NCBI GenBank assembly: GCA_937895785.1
Contig: CALBKW010000125.1
Coordinates: 1-19,027 of the forward strand
From: an uncultured Candidatus Melainabacteria bacterium
GTDB taxonomy: Bacteria; Cyanobacteriota; Vampirovibrionia; Gastranaerophilales; Gastranaerophilaceae
Reading direction: 5' to 3'
Length of the DNA stretch: 19,027 bases
Shown here: piece by piece, positions 8,231-15,914 of the stretch
Layout of the letters: each line of letters opens with the position of its first letter
How positions within the stretch are numbered: the stretch's first letter is position 1
Translations under genes and position numbers: made by a program
Notes under the pieces: generated by a model
Seen by the model: the letters and a program-made list of their open reading frames with translations, nothing else
Told to the model about the DNA's origin: nothing
Databases searched by the model: none

Positions 8231-8707
8231 CTATATATTAAATTCTACAATTTCTGCCATGGAGTTTTCTAATTTCTCTAATGACTCTTTTAATTCAATC
8301 ATCTTTTCTTCAGGGAATTTTTCTAACAATCTTTCCATAACCTTGTTCATTATATAAAATTGTTCGTTGTAAAACTTTTCACCAGCTTTTGTAAGTGTTA
8401 AAAGTCTTACAAGACGATTGTTTTTGGTATTGTTTGTTCTTTTTACGTAGCCTTTATCCTCTAAAGAGTTTAAAATTCTACCTGTTCTAACCCTATCTCT
8501 AAGAATAATTTTTGCTAAATCACGTTGGCAAATGTTTGGGTGATTTAAAATTATGTTTAAGGCACAAAACTCGTCGTGAGTTAAATCAACATTACGAATT
8601 TCAAAGAAATTTTGTGCTAATTTTTCAATATAAATTGAAAGTTGGCTTATCTTATAAAACACTGATTGAGAAAAATCAGTGGTAGGTTCTAACATTGTAC
8701 TTTTCAT
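8231..8707 (-). CDS. MarR-family transcriptional regulator of the efflux operon
   Basis: This 158-residue protein has the MarR winged helix-turn-helix. It shows an N-terminal dimerisation helix, L-T-H-D-E-F-C-A-L (42-50), the helix-turn-helix Q-R-D-L-A-K-I-I-L-R-D-R-V-R-T (61-75) running into R-I-L-N-S-L-E-D-K-G-Y-V-K-R (77-90), the wing T-N-N-T-K-N-N-R (91-98), and C-terminal dimerisation helices. Family members usually repress their own operon and release DNA when a small ligand binds. It is the first gene of the emrAB operon and is divergent from the tolC-like gene. The shared intergenic region holds paired TTTGTNACAAA palindromes, so it probably controls both transcripts. The start has an AAGGA ribosome site 6 nt upstream. 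An internal ATG (residue 5) is possible but lacks such a site. Confidence 0.9.
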   Translation of the reverse strand: MKSTMLEPTTDFSQSVFYKISQLSIYIEKLAQNFFEIRNVDLTHDEFCALNIILNHPNICQRDLAKIILRDRVRTGRILNSLEDKGYVKRTNNTKNNRLVRLLTLTKAGEKFYNEQFYIMNKVMERLLEKFPEEKMIELKESLEKLENSMAEIVEFNI

Positions 8708-8727
8708 ATATTCCTTCCCGCTTTTTA

Positions 8728-8763
8728 TTTGTTACAAAAAATACATGTTGCATTTGTAACAAA
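8728..8763. promoter_or_regulatory. Paired MarR-type operator palindromes
   Basis: TTTGTTACAAA (8728-8738) and its exact reverse complement TTTGTAACAAA (8753-8763) lie 25 bp apart centre to centre. Each is itself a palindrome with an odd central base (TTTGT-N-ACAAA). They sit between the divergent marR and tolC-like starts and are the best candidate binding sites for the MarR protein. A further GATATG-N4-CATATC palindrome follows at 8764-8779. Confidence 0.7.
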
Positions 8764-8776
8764 GATATGTTATCAT
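8748..8776 (+). promoter_or_regulatory. Candidate promoter of the tolC-like gene
   Basis: TTGCAT (8748-8753), a 17-nt spacer and TATCAT (8771-8776) precede the tolC-like gene. The second operator palindrome fills the spacer, so a bound repressor would block it. A TATAAA at 8782 is an alternative -10 but has no matching -35. Confidence 0.4.
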
Positions 8777-8814
8777 ATCACTATAAAATTTGTCAAGTAT
8801 GTGAGGAAATAAAA

Positions 8815-10239
8815 ATGAATATCAAAAAAATCTTTTCTACATTATTGCTAACAAGCTTTATCAATATGAGCGTTTTGCCTGCATTTGCTATTCAAGATAC
8901 AAAAGTACAACAAGATGCAAAAGCAGTTAGAAAACAAGAAAAAATGCTTAAGCACCGTGTTAAAAGAAATAAAAATTATAATGATGATTACAAATACGGC
9001 TATGTAAATATGGATTTTTGGAAAAGTTTTAATGACAAAAACTTAGATAATTATATAGCTTTAGCAATTAAGAATAATTATGATTTAAAAATGGCAACAT
9101 TGAATGTTGATGAATATTATCAAAATGTTAAACTACAATTTGCAAATGAATTGCCAAGTGCAACTGTAGGTTTTTCTCCAGCATATTCAAAGCTTTCAAC
9201 AATTGGTAATGGCTTAGACGTTGGTTCTGAATGGTCTTATGCTACACCTATGTTGATTAATTACGAAGCTGATATTTTCTTAAAAAATAGAGATAAAACA
9301 AAAAGTGTGAAAAAATTGTACGAAGCTTCTCAACTAGATGAACGTGCGGCATATATTTCAATAGCGGCTGCGGTTGGAAGTGTTTATATGAATTTGGTTA
9401 CTTTAGATGAAGTCATTAAATATCAAGAAAATATTGTTGCTTTAAGAAAAGAAATTTATGAAATTATGCAAGAAAGCAACAAACAAGGACTTGTTTCAAC
9501 ATCTGATGCTGTAAAAGCAAATAAGGCCTACGTCAACGGTACATCAGATTTAATTAATTATAAAAAGAATAGAGAAATCTTAATGCACCAATTGGCTGTT
9601 TTAATTGGTGAAAGTCCAGAAAATATTAGTGAATTAAAAATCTCAAAACTTTCAGATATTAAATATTCAAGGGCTATTCCAACAAGTATTTCATCAGAAA
9701 TTATTACTGATAGACCAGATTACTTAAAATCAATCAAAATGCTTGAAAAAATGGGTATTGATGTAAGAGTAGCAAAAAAAGAATTTTTGCCATCAATTAA
9801 TATTACAGGTTTGGCAATGTTCTTGCATGGTGCAAATAACCCAATCGACGGACTATATGCTATTGCAGCGTCAGGCATGTTACCTGTATTTACTGGTGGA
9901 AGTCGTATTGCTAACTTGAAACTTAAAAAAGTTCAATATGATAAAGCTCTAGAAAGTTACCACAAAACTAATTTAACAGCTTTGCAAGAGGTTAATGATG
10001 CTTTAATTTCTGTTAAACGTGATAGTGAAAAATTAGACAAACACAAAAAGCAATTAGCCTTAGAAAACCAAGATTTTGGTTACACTCAACAACGCTATAA
10101 TCAAGGTGTAATCTCAAAACTTGATATGATTCAAATGCAAGAAAACTTGCTTTCTGTTAATCAGTTGGTTGCAAACACAACAGGCAATTGCTATGTTGAT
10201 TATATCAGTTTGTACAAAGCTGTTGGAAGTAAGTTATAA
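8815..10239 (+). CDS. TolC-family outer-membrane efflux channel
   Basis: The 474-residue product is an outer-membrane efflux protein that would complete the EmrAB pump. The start at 8815 is chosen over in-frame codons from 8695 on. It has a GAGGA ribosome site 8 nt upstream and begins a classic signal peptide (M-N-I-K-K, then a hydrophobic stretch) ending A-F-A at about residue 25, while the upstream extension is Cys-rich nonsense running through the operators. The mature part has two repeated helical halves typical of OEP domains, with long coiled-coil helices around 170-300 and 370-470 and a L-P-V-F-T-G-G-S turn that matches the family's repeat junction. No lipoprotein cysteine follows the signal peptide, so it is TolC-like rather than an OprM-type lipoprotein. 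It is transcribed divergently from marR-emrAB. Confidence 0.88.
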   Translation: MNIKKIFSTLLLTSFINMSVLPAFAIQDTKVQQDAKAVRKQEKMLKHRVKRNKNYNDDYKYGYVNMDFWKSFNDKNLDNYIALAIKNNYDLKMATLNVDEYYQNVKLQFANELPSATVGFSPAYSKLSTIGNGLDVGSEWSYATPMLINYEADIFLKNRDKTKSVKKLYEASQLDERAAYISIAAAVGSVYMNLVTLDEVIKYQENIVALRKEIYEIMQESNKQGLVSTSDAVKANKAYVNGTSDLINYKKNREILMHQLAVLIGESPENISELKISKLSDIKYSRAIPTSISSEIITDRPDYLKSIKMLEKMGIDVRVAKKEFLPSINITGLAMFLHGANNPIDGLYAIAASGMLPVFTGGSRIANLKLKKVQYDKALESYHKTNLTALQEVNDALISVKRDSEKLDKHKKQLALENQDFGYTQQRYNQGVISKLDMIQMQENLLSVNQLVANTTGNCYVDYISLYKAVGSKL

Positions 10240-10376
10240 TCTAGATAAAACTACTTGCAATTAAAACATTTTGGTGCAATAATCAAGTTACGGTCATCTT
10301 AAGAGTAATAGTATTTTATACTTAAACCGTTTGTTACACCCTTAAGTAAGCAAAGAAAGACAAGCTCTAGTAGTTT

Positions 10377-13300
10377 ATGAGTGTTCCTGAATTCAATTTT
10401 AAATTCTTAAAAGAAAATGCTACGGCTGGAAGTTGGCGACGTGGCTATGAGTATTATACAAAAGATATGATACTTGAATCTTATCCTGAAAAAAACTTTT
10501 ATAAAGGTAAAGTTAAAGGAAGTTTTCAAGATTCATATAATACAGATTTAATTTTTAAAAAGAACAAGGTTGAAGCACGTTGTAATTGCCCATTAAAAGA
10601 AGAATGGTGTAAACATGCTGTAGCAGTTGCTATTAAAGCAATTGACGAACACGCTTATGAAGATTGGTTAGAAACGAAATACGGTATTGAACCTGATTAC
10701 AGTGACGAAGATACATCAATGCCAGAACCTCCAAAAGGTAATTATATTTTTCACTTTAACCCAAAAAGAAAACCCAACTTCTTTTCTATTCTTGTAATGT
10801 CAAGAACAACAGGTAAAGTTGTTAGAGCAATTGAGCCAATCCTGTTAGGTTTGGTTGAGGCTCAAAAAAATGATTCGACTTTTGTTTTAAACCGTTCTCA
10901 ACTGGTTGAAGTTGAAATTTTTAAACAAATTCTAAAAACTGCAAGACAAGATAAAAAAGCTGGTTGGTACGATATTCCAATTCCAAAATTCGCACCAATG
11001 TTTCCACTTTTGGCAGTTGCCGATGAAGTTTTAGATGAAAAAACTAAACAAAGAATTAAATTTACAGACAAAGAATGGCGATTAGTTTTATCAGTAAATA
11101 GCAATCCTACAGGCAATATTATGCTTGAATTATTCTGGCGCAGACCAGACAAGGATGATATTGTACCGTTTGAGGAAGTTCGTTATTTCTCACGTCAAAT
11201 CAAATGGGGACGTTATAAAAATGTAATCTTCCCTACAAATGTTTCTATGAATGTTGTTCCTCAAAACTTGTTGAAATCAACATTTACAGACTTGAAAGAT
11301 GCAGAAGGTGGAAAGTTTATTTATGAGGAACTTCCAAAACTTCAAGAACAAATTGATGTTGAAGTTTCTGAAACAATTAGCAAATTATTCTTAGAGCAAC
11401 GCCCACCAAAAAATATAGTATCTTTAGGTATTGATTATGACCAATCATTAAAAGCTTCTTTAGAGTTTGAATATGATGGAGTTAGAGTTCCATTTTCAAA
11501 AACAGCAGACAAAACTCCATACGTTACAGTAAAGCGAAAAGAAGACGATATGGTTTACTGGGTAAAACGTAATATTCAACACGAAATCTCAGCATATCAA
11601 ATGCTTTTAGCCTGCAAATTTGTTCCAATGCAAACAAACAACTTAGCTTTAGAAAAAGAAAATGCAATTGATTTCTATAATTATTATATGAATAAAGCTG
11701 GTGAGGGTTGGGTATTTGAAGAAAAAGATGATATCAGTTTCTTTAAGTTGATTGAAGAACCTTTCAAAATGTGTGCAAAAATCGACTTTTCAGAAGATTC
11801 AAAAGACAGTTTTGAAATTCAATTATACGGACAAGTTGGTGAAGATATTATCAACTTTGATGAAATTTATGAAACAATCCAAAACAATGAAAAATACAGT
11901 CGTGTAAGAAGTTTAGGCTTTGTTGAATATCCAGCAGAAGATATTTATGCAATGATGAGGTCTTTTAACTCATTTGATGCTTATAGAAATGATGAAAACA
12001 AATTTATGGTAAAAACTTACCGTGCTGGTTTAGTTCAAGAGTTGAAAAACAGAGGTTTTGAACTTGTTTTAAGTGAAGATTTTGAAAAATTCTGGTCACA
12101 AATTACATCGTTCTCAACTGATGAAAACTTGACTTTACCAAAAGGTGTAAATGCAGAGCTTCGTGAATACCAAATGAAAGGTTTTAGCTGGTTGTGGTTT
12201 ATGTACAAATACGGCTTAAACGGTATTCTTGCTGATGATATGGGGCTTGGTAAAACGCTTCAAGCTTTGAGTTTAATCCAAAAAGCTAAAGAAGAAGACG
12301 GCTCTATGCCTGTGTTGGTAGTTTGTCCGACATCTGTTGTGTTCAACTGGGAATCAGAAATTCAAAAATTCACTCCGGAGTTAAGTTGCTTGAAACTTTC
12401 TGGTGTTGATAGAAAAAGTTTGTTTGATAAAATTCCAGAATACGATATCGTAATTACAAGCTATGCGTTGATTAGACGTGATATTGAGGAATTAAAAAAT
12501 ATTAAATTTAGATATGTAGTGCTAGATGAATCGCAAAATATTAAAAACGCTATGAGTCAAACAGCTCAAGCGGTTAAGATGTTAGATTCAGACCACCGAT
12601 TGGCTCTTTCTGGTACACCAATTGAAAACAGATTAGAAGAATTATGGTCTGTGTTTGATTTCTTAATGCCAGGGTTCTTGTTTAACGTTGCTGAATTTAA
12701 CTTTAGATACGTAAATCCAATTATGGAACGTCAAGACAAAACTGTTGAAAAACGATTAAAAATGCAAATTTATCCATTCATTTTACGTCGTATGAAACGT
12801 GACGTAGCAAAGGATTTACCAGATAAAGTTGAAAATATTGCATACTGTGAAATGACTCCAGAGCAACGTGACTTCTACCTTGAAGTGTTGGATAGTACAA
12901 AAGAAGAATTGTTCAAATCTATTGAACAAAACGGTCTTGAAAAGAGCAGAATGTCTATCTTCTCAGCGTTGTTGCGATTACGTCAAATTTGTTGCCACCC
13001 TCGTTTATACGACAAGGATATGGTTAAAGGTGATATTCAATCAGGTAAATTTGAACACTTGAAAGGTATGCTAGAGCAAATTATTTCAGAAGGTCATAGA
13101 GTTCTATTGTTTAGCCAATTCGTTGATATGCTTGATATCATTAAAGCATGGTGCGAAAGAGCTGGAATACCTTATGAATATTTGACAGGTAAGACAAAAG
13201 ACCGTCAAGGTGCAGTTGAAAGATTTAACTCATCAACATCAATTCCGATTTTCTTAATCAGTTTGAAAGCTGGTGGTACTGGTTTGAACTTGACTGGTGC

Positions 13301-13553
13301 AGATTATGTAATCCACTATGACCCTTGGTGGAACCCTGCGGTTGAAGACCAAGCGACTGACCGTGCTTACCGTATCGGTCAAACTAAAAAAGTATTCGTT
13401 TATAGAATTATCACTAAAAATACAGTTGAAGAGAAAATTCAAAAACTTAAATCTATCAAGAGAAACCTTGTAGATAGCGTAATTTCAGTTGATAGAAATA
13501 TTACAAAATCGCTTACAATCGACGATATCAAAGAAATTTTCTCTGTTGACTAA
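10377..13553 (+). CDS. SWIM zinc-finger SNF2-family helicase
   Basis: The 1058-residue protein has an N-terminal SWIM zinc finger (C69-x-C71-x6-C78-x-H80). A long middle region of about 100-580 matches the architecture of bacterial SNF2-associated domains. A complete SF2 Snf2 motor occupies about 590-1058: Walker A D-M-G-L-G-K-T (621-627), the motif II D-E-S-Q (717-720, where D-E-A-Q or D-E-A-H is usual), S-G-T-P-I-E-N, L-L-F-S-Q-F, G-G-T-G-L-N-L, and R-A-Y-R-I-G-Q (996-1002). Such proteins are ATP-driven double-stranded DNA translocases thought to remodel protein-DNA complexes; the bacterial role is poorly known. No ribosome site is visible before the ATG, so translation initiation is unclear. 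It converges on the small minus-strand gene with only 4 nt between stops. I see no nuclease or methylase partner that would make it part of a defence island. Confidence 0.92.
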   Translation: MSVPEFNFKFLKENATAGSWRRGYEYYTKDMILESYPEKNFYKGKVKGSFQDSYNTDLIFKKNKVEARCNCPLKEEWCKHAVAVAIKAIDEHAYEDWLETKYGIEPDYSDEDTSMPEPPKGNYIFHFNPKRKPNFFSILVMSRTTGKVVRAIEPILLGLVEAQKNDSTFVLNRSQLVEVEIFKQILKTARQDKKAGWYDIPIPKFAPMFPLLAVADEVLDEKTKQRIKFTDKEWRLVLSVNSNPTGNIMLELFWRRPDKDDIVPFEEVRYFSRQIKWGRYKNVIFPTNVSMNVVPQNLLKSTFTDLKDAEGGKFIYEELPKLQEQIDVEVSETISKLFLEQRPPKNIVSLGIDYDQSLKASLEFEYDGVRVPFSKTADKTPYVTVKRKEDDMVYWVKRNIQHEISAYQMLLACKFVPMQTNNLALEKENAIDFYNYYMNKAGEGWVFEEKDDISFFKLIEEPFKMCAKIDFSEDSKDSFEIQLYGQVGEDIINFDEIYETIQNNEKYSRVRSLGFVEYPAEDIYAMMRSFNSFDAYRNDENKFMVKTYRAGLVQELKNRGFELVLSEDFEKFWSQITSFSTDENLTLPKGVNAELREYQMKGFSWLWFMYKYGLNGILADDMGLGKTLQALSLIQKAKEEDGSMPVLVVCPTSVVFNWESEIQKFTPELSCLKLSGVDRKSLFDKIPEYDIVITSYALIRRDIEELKNIKFRYVVLDESQNIKNAMSQTAQAVKMLDSDHRLALSGTPIENRLEELWSVFDFLMPGFLFNVAEFNFRYVNPIMERQDKTVEKRLKMQIYPFILRRMKRDVAKDLPDKVENIAYCEMTPEQRDFYLEVLDSTKEELFKSIEQNGLEKSRMSIFSALLRLRQICCHPRLYDKDMVKGDIQSGKFEHLKGMLEQIISEGHRVLLFSQFVDMLDIIKAWCERAGIPYEYLTGKTKDRQGAVERFNSSTSIPIFLISLKAGGTGLNLTGADYVIHYDPWWNPAVEDQATDRAYRIGQTKKVFVYRIITKNTVEEKIQKLKSIKRNLVDSVISVDRNITKSLTIDDIKEIFSVD

Positions 13554-13557
13554 TAGT

Positions 13558-13890
13558 TTAGGCTTCAAAACTTGTGCCGCAAGGTATAAAGCCGTTTGCA
13601 TTGTTATAGCCTATTGAAAATTTCAAGTCGGGAATGTTGTTCCAACCAAGTTGTGCAACTTTGTTCACCTTTTGCATTGTGTATTCAAAAGCTGCACCTC
13701 TAAATTCTGTTGGCACATCTTTACAATCTTTTAGCTTTTCTTTTAAGTATTCAGAAAATTCAATTCCATTAGAAGTGTAATATTTCCCGTCTTCTCTAGT
13801 TTCCATTTTTGAAAGGTCAAGTCCTGTGTAATCCATAACTAAACGATAAGCTTGCATTTTTGCAACTGAATTACTGTCTAAATCGCTCAT
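13558..13890 (-). CDS. Small uncharacterised protein
   Basis: I do not recognise this protein. From the first in-frame ATG it has 110 residues; a TTG at 13911 would add seven. It is soluble, moderately charged and has no signal peptide, helix-turn-helix or cysteine motif. The Y-T-G-L-D-L-S-K-M and F-S-I-G-Y-N-N-A-N-G-F-I-P segments look like natural protein rather than out-of-frame noise. No ribosome site precedes either start. It sits head-to-head with the remaining half of a LysR gene, in the place where that gene's missing 5' part would be expected, and its stop is 4 nt from the SNF2 stop. It may be a young or recently inserted gene, or a lineage-specific one. Confidence 0.5.
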   Translation of the reverse strand: MSDLDSNSVAKMQAYRLVMDYTGLDLSKMETREDGKYYTSNGIEFSEYLKEKLKDCKDVPTEFRGAAFEYTMQKVNKVAQLGWNNIPDLKFSIGYNNANGFIPCGTSFEA

Positions 13891-13901
13891 TTGATTTTTA
13901 A

Positions 13902-14462
13902 CATAAGACAAAAGGTTTTAAGCAAGAATTTCCACACTCGTTTATTGTAATCAAGGAATATCCAACGCCGATTTTACATAAAATGCTTGAAAAAGAAGAA
14001 TTAGATTTGTTGTTGGACGTTTCAAATTCTGACGTTGTGTCATACAGTAGCGAATTGTTAAAGGAAGAAGAAATTTATTTAGACCTTCCAAAAACTCTAA
14101 AAACTCAAAGGGATAGTGTAAATTTGGCGGACTTGAAGGATTGTGATTTTATTTTGCTTTCCAAAGAACAAATGCTGGGCAAATTGGCTAGAGAATTGTG
14201 TAAAAAATGCAAATTTGAACCAAAAATTTCAGTTGAATGTAGAAACATTGAAACTGTGCATGAGCTTGTAAAACAAGGGCTTGGAATTTCTTTTGTGCCT
14301 GAATTATATGCAAAAAATAATCAGGATGGTTTGACAAATTATGCCAAAATAACTCCATTTTTACCAACCAGACCTATTTCTGCAATTTTTTCTAACAAGG
14401 TTAAAAGTAAAGCCTTTACAAGATTTCTTGAAATTTTAAAAGATACTTTAAATAAAGCATAA
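13902..14462 (+). pseudogene. LysR-type regulator remnant lacking the DNA-binding domain
   Basis: The open frame begins right after a stop at 13899. Before its first ATG (13983) it already reads as LysR effector domain: F-P-H-S-F-I-V-I-K-E-Y-P-T-P-I-L-H-K, then L-E-K-E-E-L-D-L-L-L-D-V. Downstream, D-F-I-L-L-S-K-E-Q (beta strand and ligand-site region) and V-H-E-L-V-K-Q-G-L-G-I-S-F-V-P-E are the classic second half of a LysR substrate-binding domain. About 95 residues at the N-terminus, with the helix-turn-helix and linker helix, are missing, and no trace of them is found in the preceding 350 nt in any frame I read. No ribosome site precedes the ATG. I call it a 5'-truncated pseudogene. A 159-residue product from 13983 that binds ligand but not DNA remains possible. 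Confidence 0.7.
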
Positions 14463-14464
14463 AT

Positions 14465-14490
14465 ATAATTATATATATATATATAATTAT
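14465..14490. repeat. 26-bp perfect AT-only palindrome
   Basis: The stretch starts ATAATT, continues with alternating TA, and ends AATTAT. It is perfectly self-complementary around 14477/14478. It lies between the LysR remnant and the recombinase start and contains the recombinase's -10-like TATAAT (14482-14487). It could melt easily or form a cruciform. Confidence 0.8.
14482..14487 (+). promoter_or_regulatory. -10 box placed for a leaderless start of the recombinase
   Basis: TATAAT, then six bases, then the ATG at 14494: the same spacing as at the GT-C-like gene. There is no ribosome site and no clear -35. The alternating AT tract makes a chance TATAAT likely. Confidence 0.35.
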
Positions 14491-14493
14491 GAT

Positions 14494-15357
14494 ATGGACA
14501 TGCAATTATTGTCTGAATATTTAGAATACCTTGAATTAGAACGAGGACTGGCGAAAAATACAATTGATGCCTATCGTCGTGATTTAATCATGTTTTTAGA
14601 TTATTCAAACGTTGAGGATTTAAATTCTATTACAAGAATGGGTATAAATACTTACATTCGATATTTGCATGAAAATGGATACAATCCAACAAGCGTGATG
14701 CGAAAGATTGCTTCCATTCGTGGATTTTTCAAATGGCTTTGCGCAAATGAACTTTGTAAAATTGACCCAACTCTTACAATAGAACGTCCAAAATTACCGC
14801 AAAAGTTGCCAAAAGTTATGACAATATCGGAAATAGAAGAACTTTTACGTGATAATCTTACCAAAATGCAACGAGTAATTATAGAACTTCTTTATGGTTG
14901 CGGACTTCGTGTTTCTGAGCTTGTTGGGCTAAAGACAAACAACTTTGACCTTTCTGCCAAATACCTAACCGCATTTGGTAAAGGTTCAAAAGAACGTATT
15001 GTTCCATTAGGTTCAAAAGCAATTGAAGCGATTAAAAATTATTTGCCAGAAAGAGATTTTTTATTAAAAAAATATAGGCTTGATACAAAACAGTTACTAA
15101 TAAACGAAAAAGGTCACAACGTTACACGACAAGAGGTTTATAATTTTATCCACGAACGAGGTAAGAAGATTCACAAAAATATCTCACCGCACACACTTCG
15201 CCACTCTTATGCGACACACTTGCTAGAAAACGGCGCAGATTTGAGAGTTGTGCAAGAACTTTTAGGTCACAGTGACGTTGCTACAACTCAATTATATACA
15301 CATATTAGTAAGAAACGTCTAAAAGATGTTTACTTTGCAATTAACGGAAATATTTAA
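14494..15357 (+). CDS. Tyrosine recombinase, XerD/XerC type
   Basis: This 287-residue site-specific recombinase has an N-terminal SAM-like core-binding domain (about 1-85) and a catalytic domain (about 105-287). The full catalytic set is present with E. coli XerD-like spacing: R139, K163, H233, R236, H259 and the nucleophile Y268, in the contexts G-C-G-L-R-V-S-E-L, G-K-G-S-K-E-R, S-P-H-T-L-R-H and L-L-G-H-S-D. Length and a rsmD neighbour without mobile-element genes fit a chromosomal dimer-resolution recombinase rather than a phage integrase. No second Xer gene is in the window, so XerC versus XerD (or a single XerH-like enzyme) cannot be decided. The start has no ribosome site and a TATAAT 6 nt upstream. 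The stop overlaps the rsmD start by one base (TAATG). Confidence 0.92.
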   Translation: MDMQLLSEYLEYLELERGLAKNTIDAYRRDLIMFLDYSNVEDLNSITRMGINTYIRYLHENGYNPTSVMRKIASIRGFFKWLCANELCKIDPTLTIERPKLPQKLPKVMTISEIEELLRDNLTKMQRVIIELLYGCGLRVSELVGLKTNNFDLSAKYLTAFGKGSKERIVPLGSKAIEAIKNYLPERDFLLKKYRLDTKQLLINEKGHNVTRQEVYNFIHERGKKIHKNISPHTLRHSYATHLLENGADLRVVQELLGHSDVATTQLYTHISKKRLKDVYFAINGNI

Positions 15358-15860
15358 TGAACATTACAGCAGGAAAATACAAAGGTCAAAAGGTTACAGC
15401 ACCAGATGAAACAATTACTCGTCCTACACTTTCAAAGGTGAGAATGGCGGTGTTTAATACTCTTCAAGCATTAATCGATTTTGAAGGGGCAAGTTTCTTG
15501 GATATGTTTGCAGGCTCTGGAATTATGGGGCTTGAAGCTCTCTCAAGAGGCTTTGAACATGTTGTTGCAATTGAAAAAAATCCAAAAGTTTATAATATTT
15601 TGTTGAATAACTATAAAGCTCTAAAGGTTAAGCCAAATGTTCTAAAAGGTGATAGTCTAAAAGTTATTCCTCAAGAACATTTTGATGTAATCTACATTGA
15701 CCCACCTTATTATTCCGGTGTTTATGAGCAAGCACTAGAGGTTTTACCTGATTGTAATATCGTTATCTTGGAGCATACGACAGATGTTGATTTTTCTGGA
15801 TACGATGTGATTAAACAAAAAAAATATGGCGATAAAACTCTAACATATCTTAGAAAGTAA
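15357..15860 (+). CDS. rsmD: 16S rRNA (guanine966-N2)-methyltransferase RsmD
   Basis: This 167-residue SAM-dependent methyltransferase is slightly shorter than the E. coli enzyme (198). It begins with the family's I-T-A-G-K-Y-K-G-Q segment and the T-R-P-T-x-x-K-V-R stretch. It carries the SAM-binding motif I, F-L-D-M-F-A-G-S-G-I-M-G-L-E-A-L-S-R-G, and the catalytic D-P-P-Y (115-118) that defines N2-guanine/N6-adenine methylases. It would methylate G966 of 16S rRNA in the small subunit. It is translationally coupled to the upstream recombinase through a TAATG overlap and is followed 7 nt later by a strong terminator. Confidence 0.93.
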   Translation: MNITAGKYKGQKVTAPDETITRPTLSKVRMAVFNTLQALIDFEGASFLDMFAGSGIMGLEALSRGFEHVVAIEKNPKVYNILLNNYKALKVKPNVLKGDSLKVIPQEHFDVIYIDPPYYSGVYEQALEVLPDCNIVILEHTTDVDFSGYDVIKQKKYGDKTLTYLRK

Positions 15861-15867
15861 GAAGACT

Positions 15868-15905
15868 AAAAAGGGCGGTTTGCATTTTGCAAACCGCCCT
15901 TTTTT
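15868..15905. terminator. Strong bidirectional intrinsic terminator
   Basis: A perfect 12-bp GC-rich stem (15873-15884 with 15888-15899) around a TTT loop is flanked by A5 (15868-15872) and T6 (15900-15905). It ends rsmD on the plus strand and the HNH gene on the minus strand. Loop and layout are the same as those of the terminator at 4006-4050. Confidence 0.93.
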
Positions 15906-15914
15906 AATTATTTA

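Noticed and set aside
8695..8814. N-terminal extension of the tolC-like protein with several cysteines (CCIC, CQVC)
   Set aside because: It is translation of the operator and promoter region. The ribosome site and signal peptide fix the start at 8815.
10290..10330. Nested hairpin (ACGGT/ACCGT with AGTAT-TTT-ATACT inside) after the tolC-like gene
   Set aside because: It is AT-rich with a bulge and has no U-run after it, so I do not call it a terminator or a known RNA element.
14494..15357. Recombinase as a phage or integrative-element integrase
   Set aside because: Size, Xer-like motif spacing and translational coupling to rsmD fit a housekeeping Xer enzyme; no attachment repeats or tRNA are seen.
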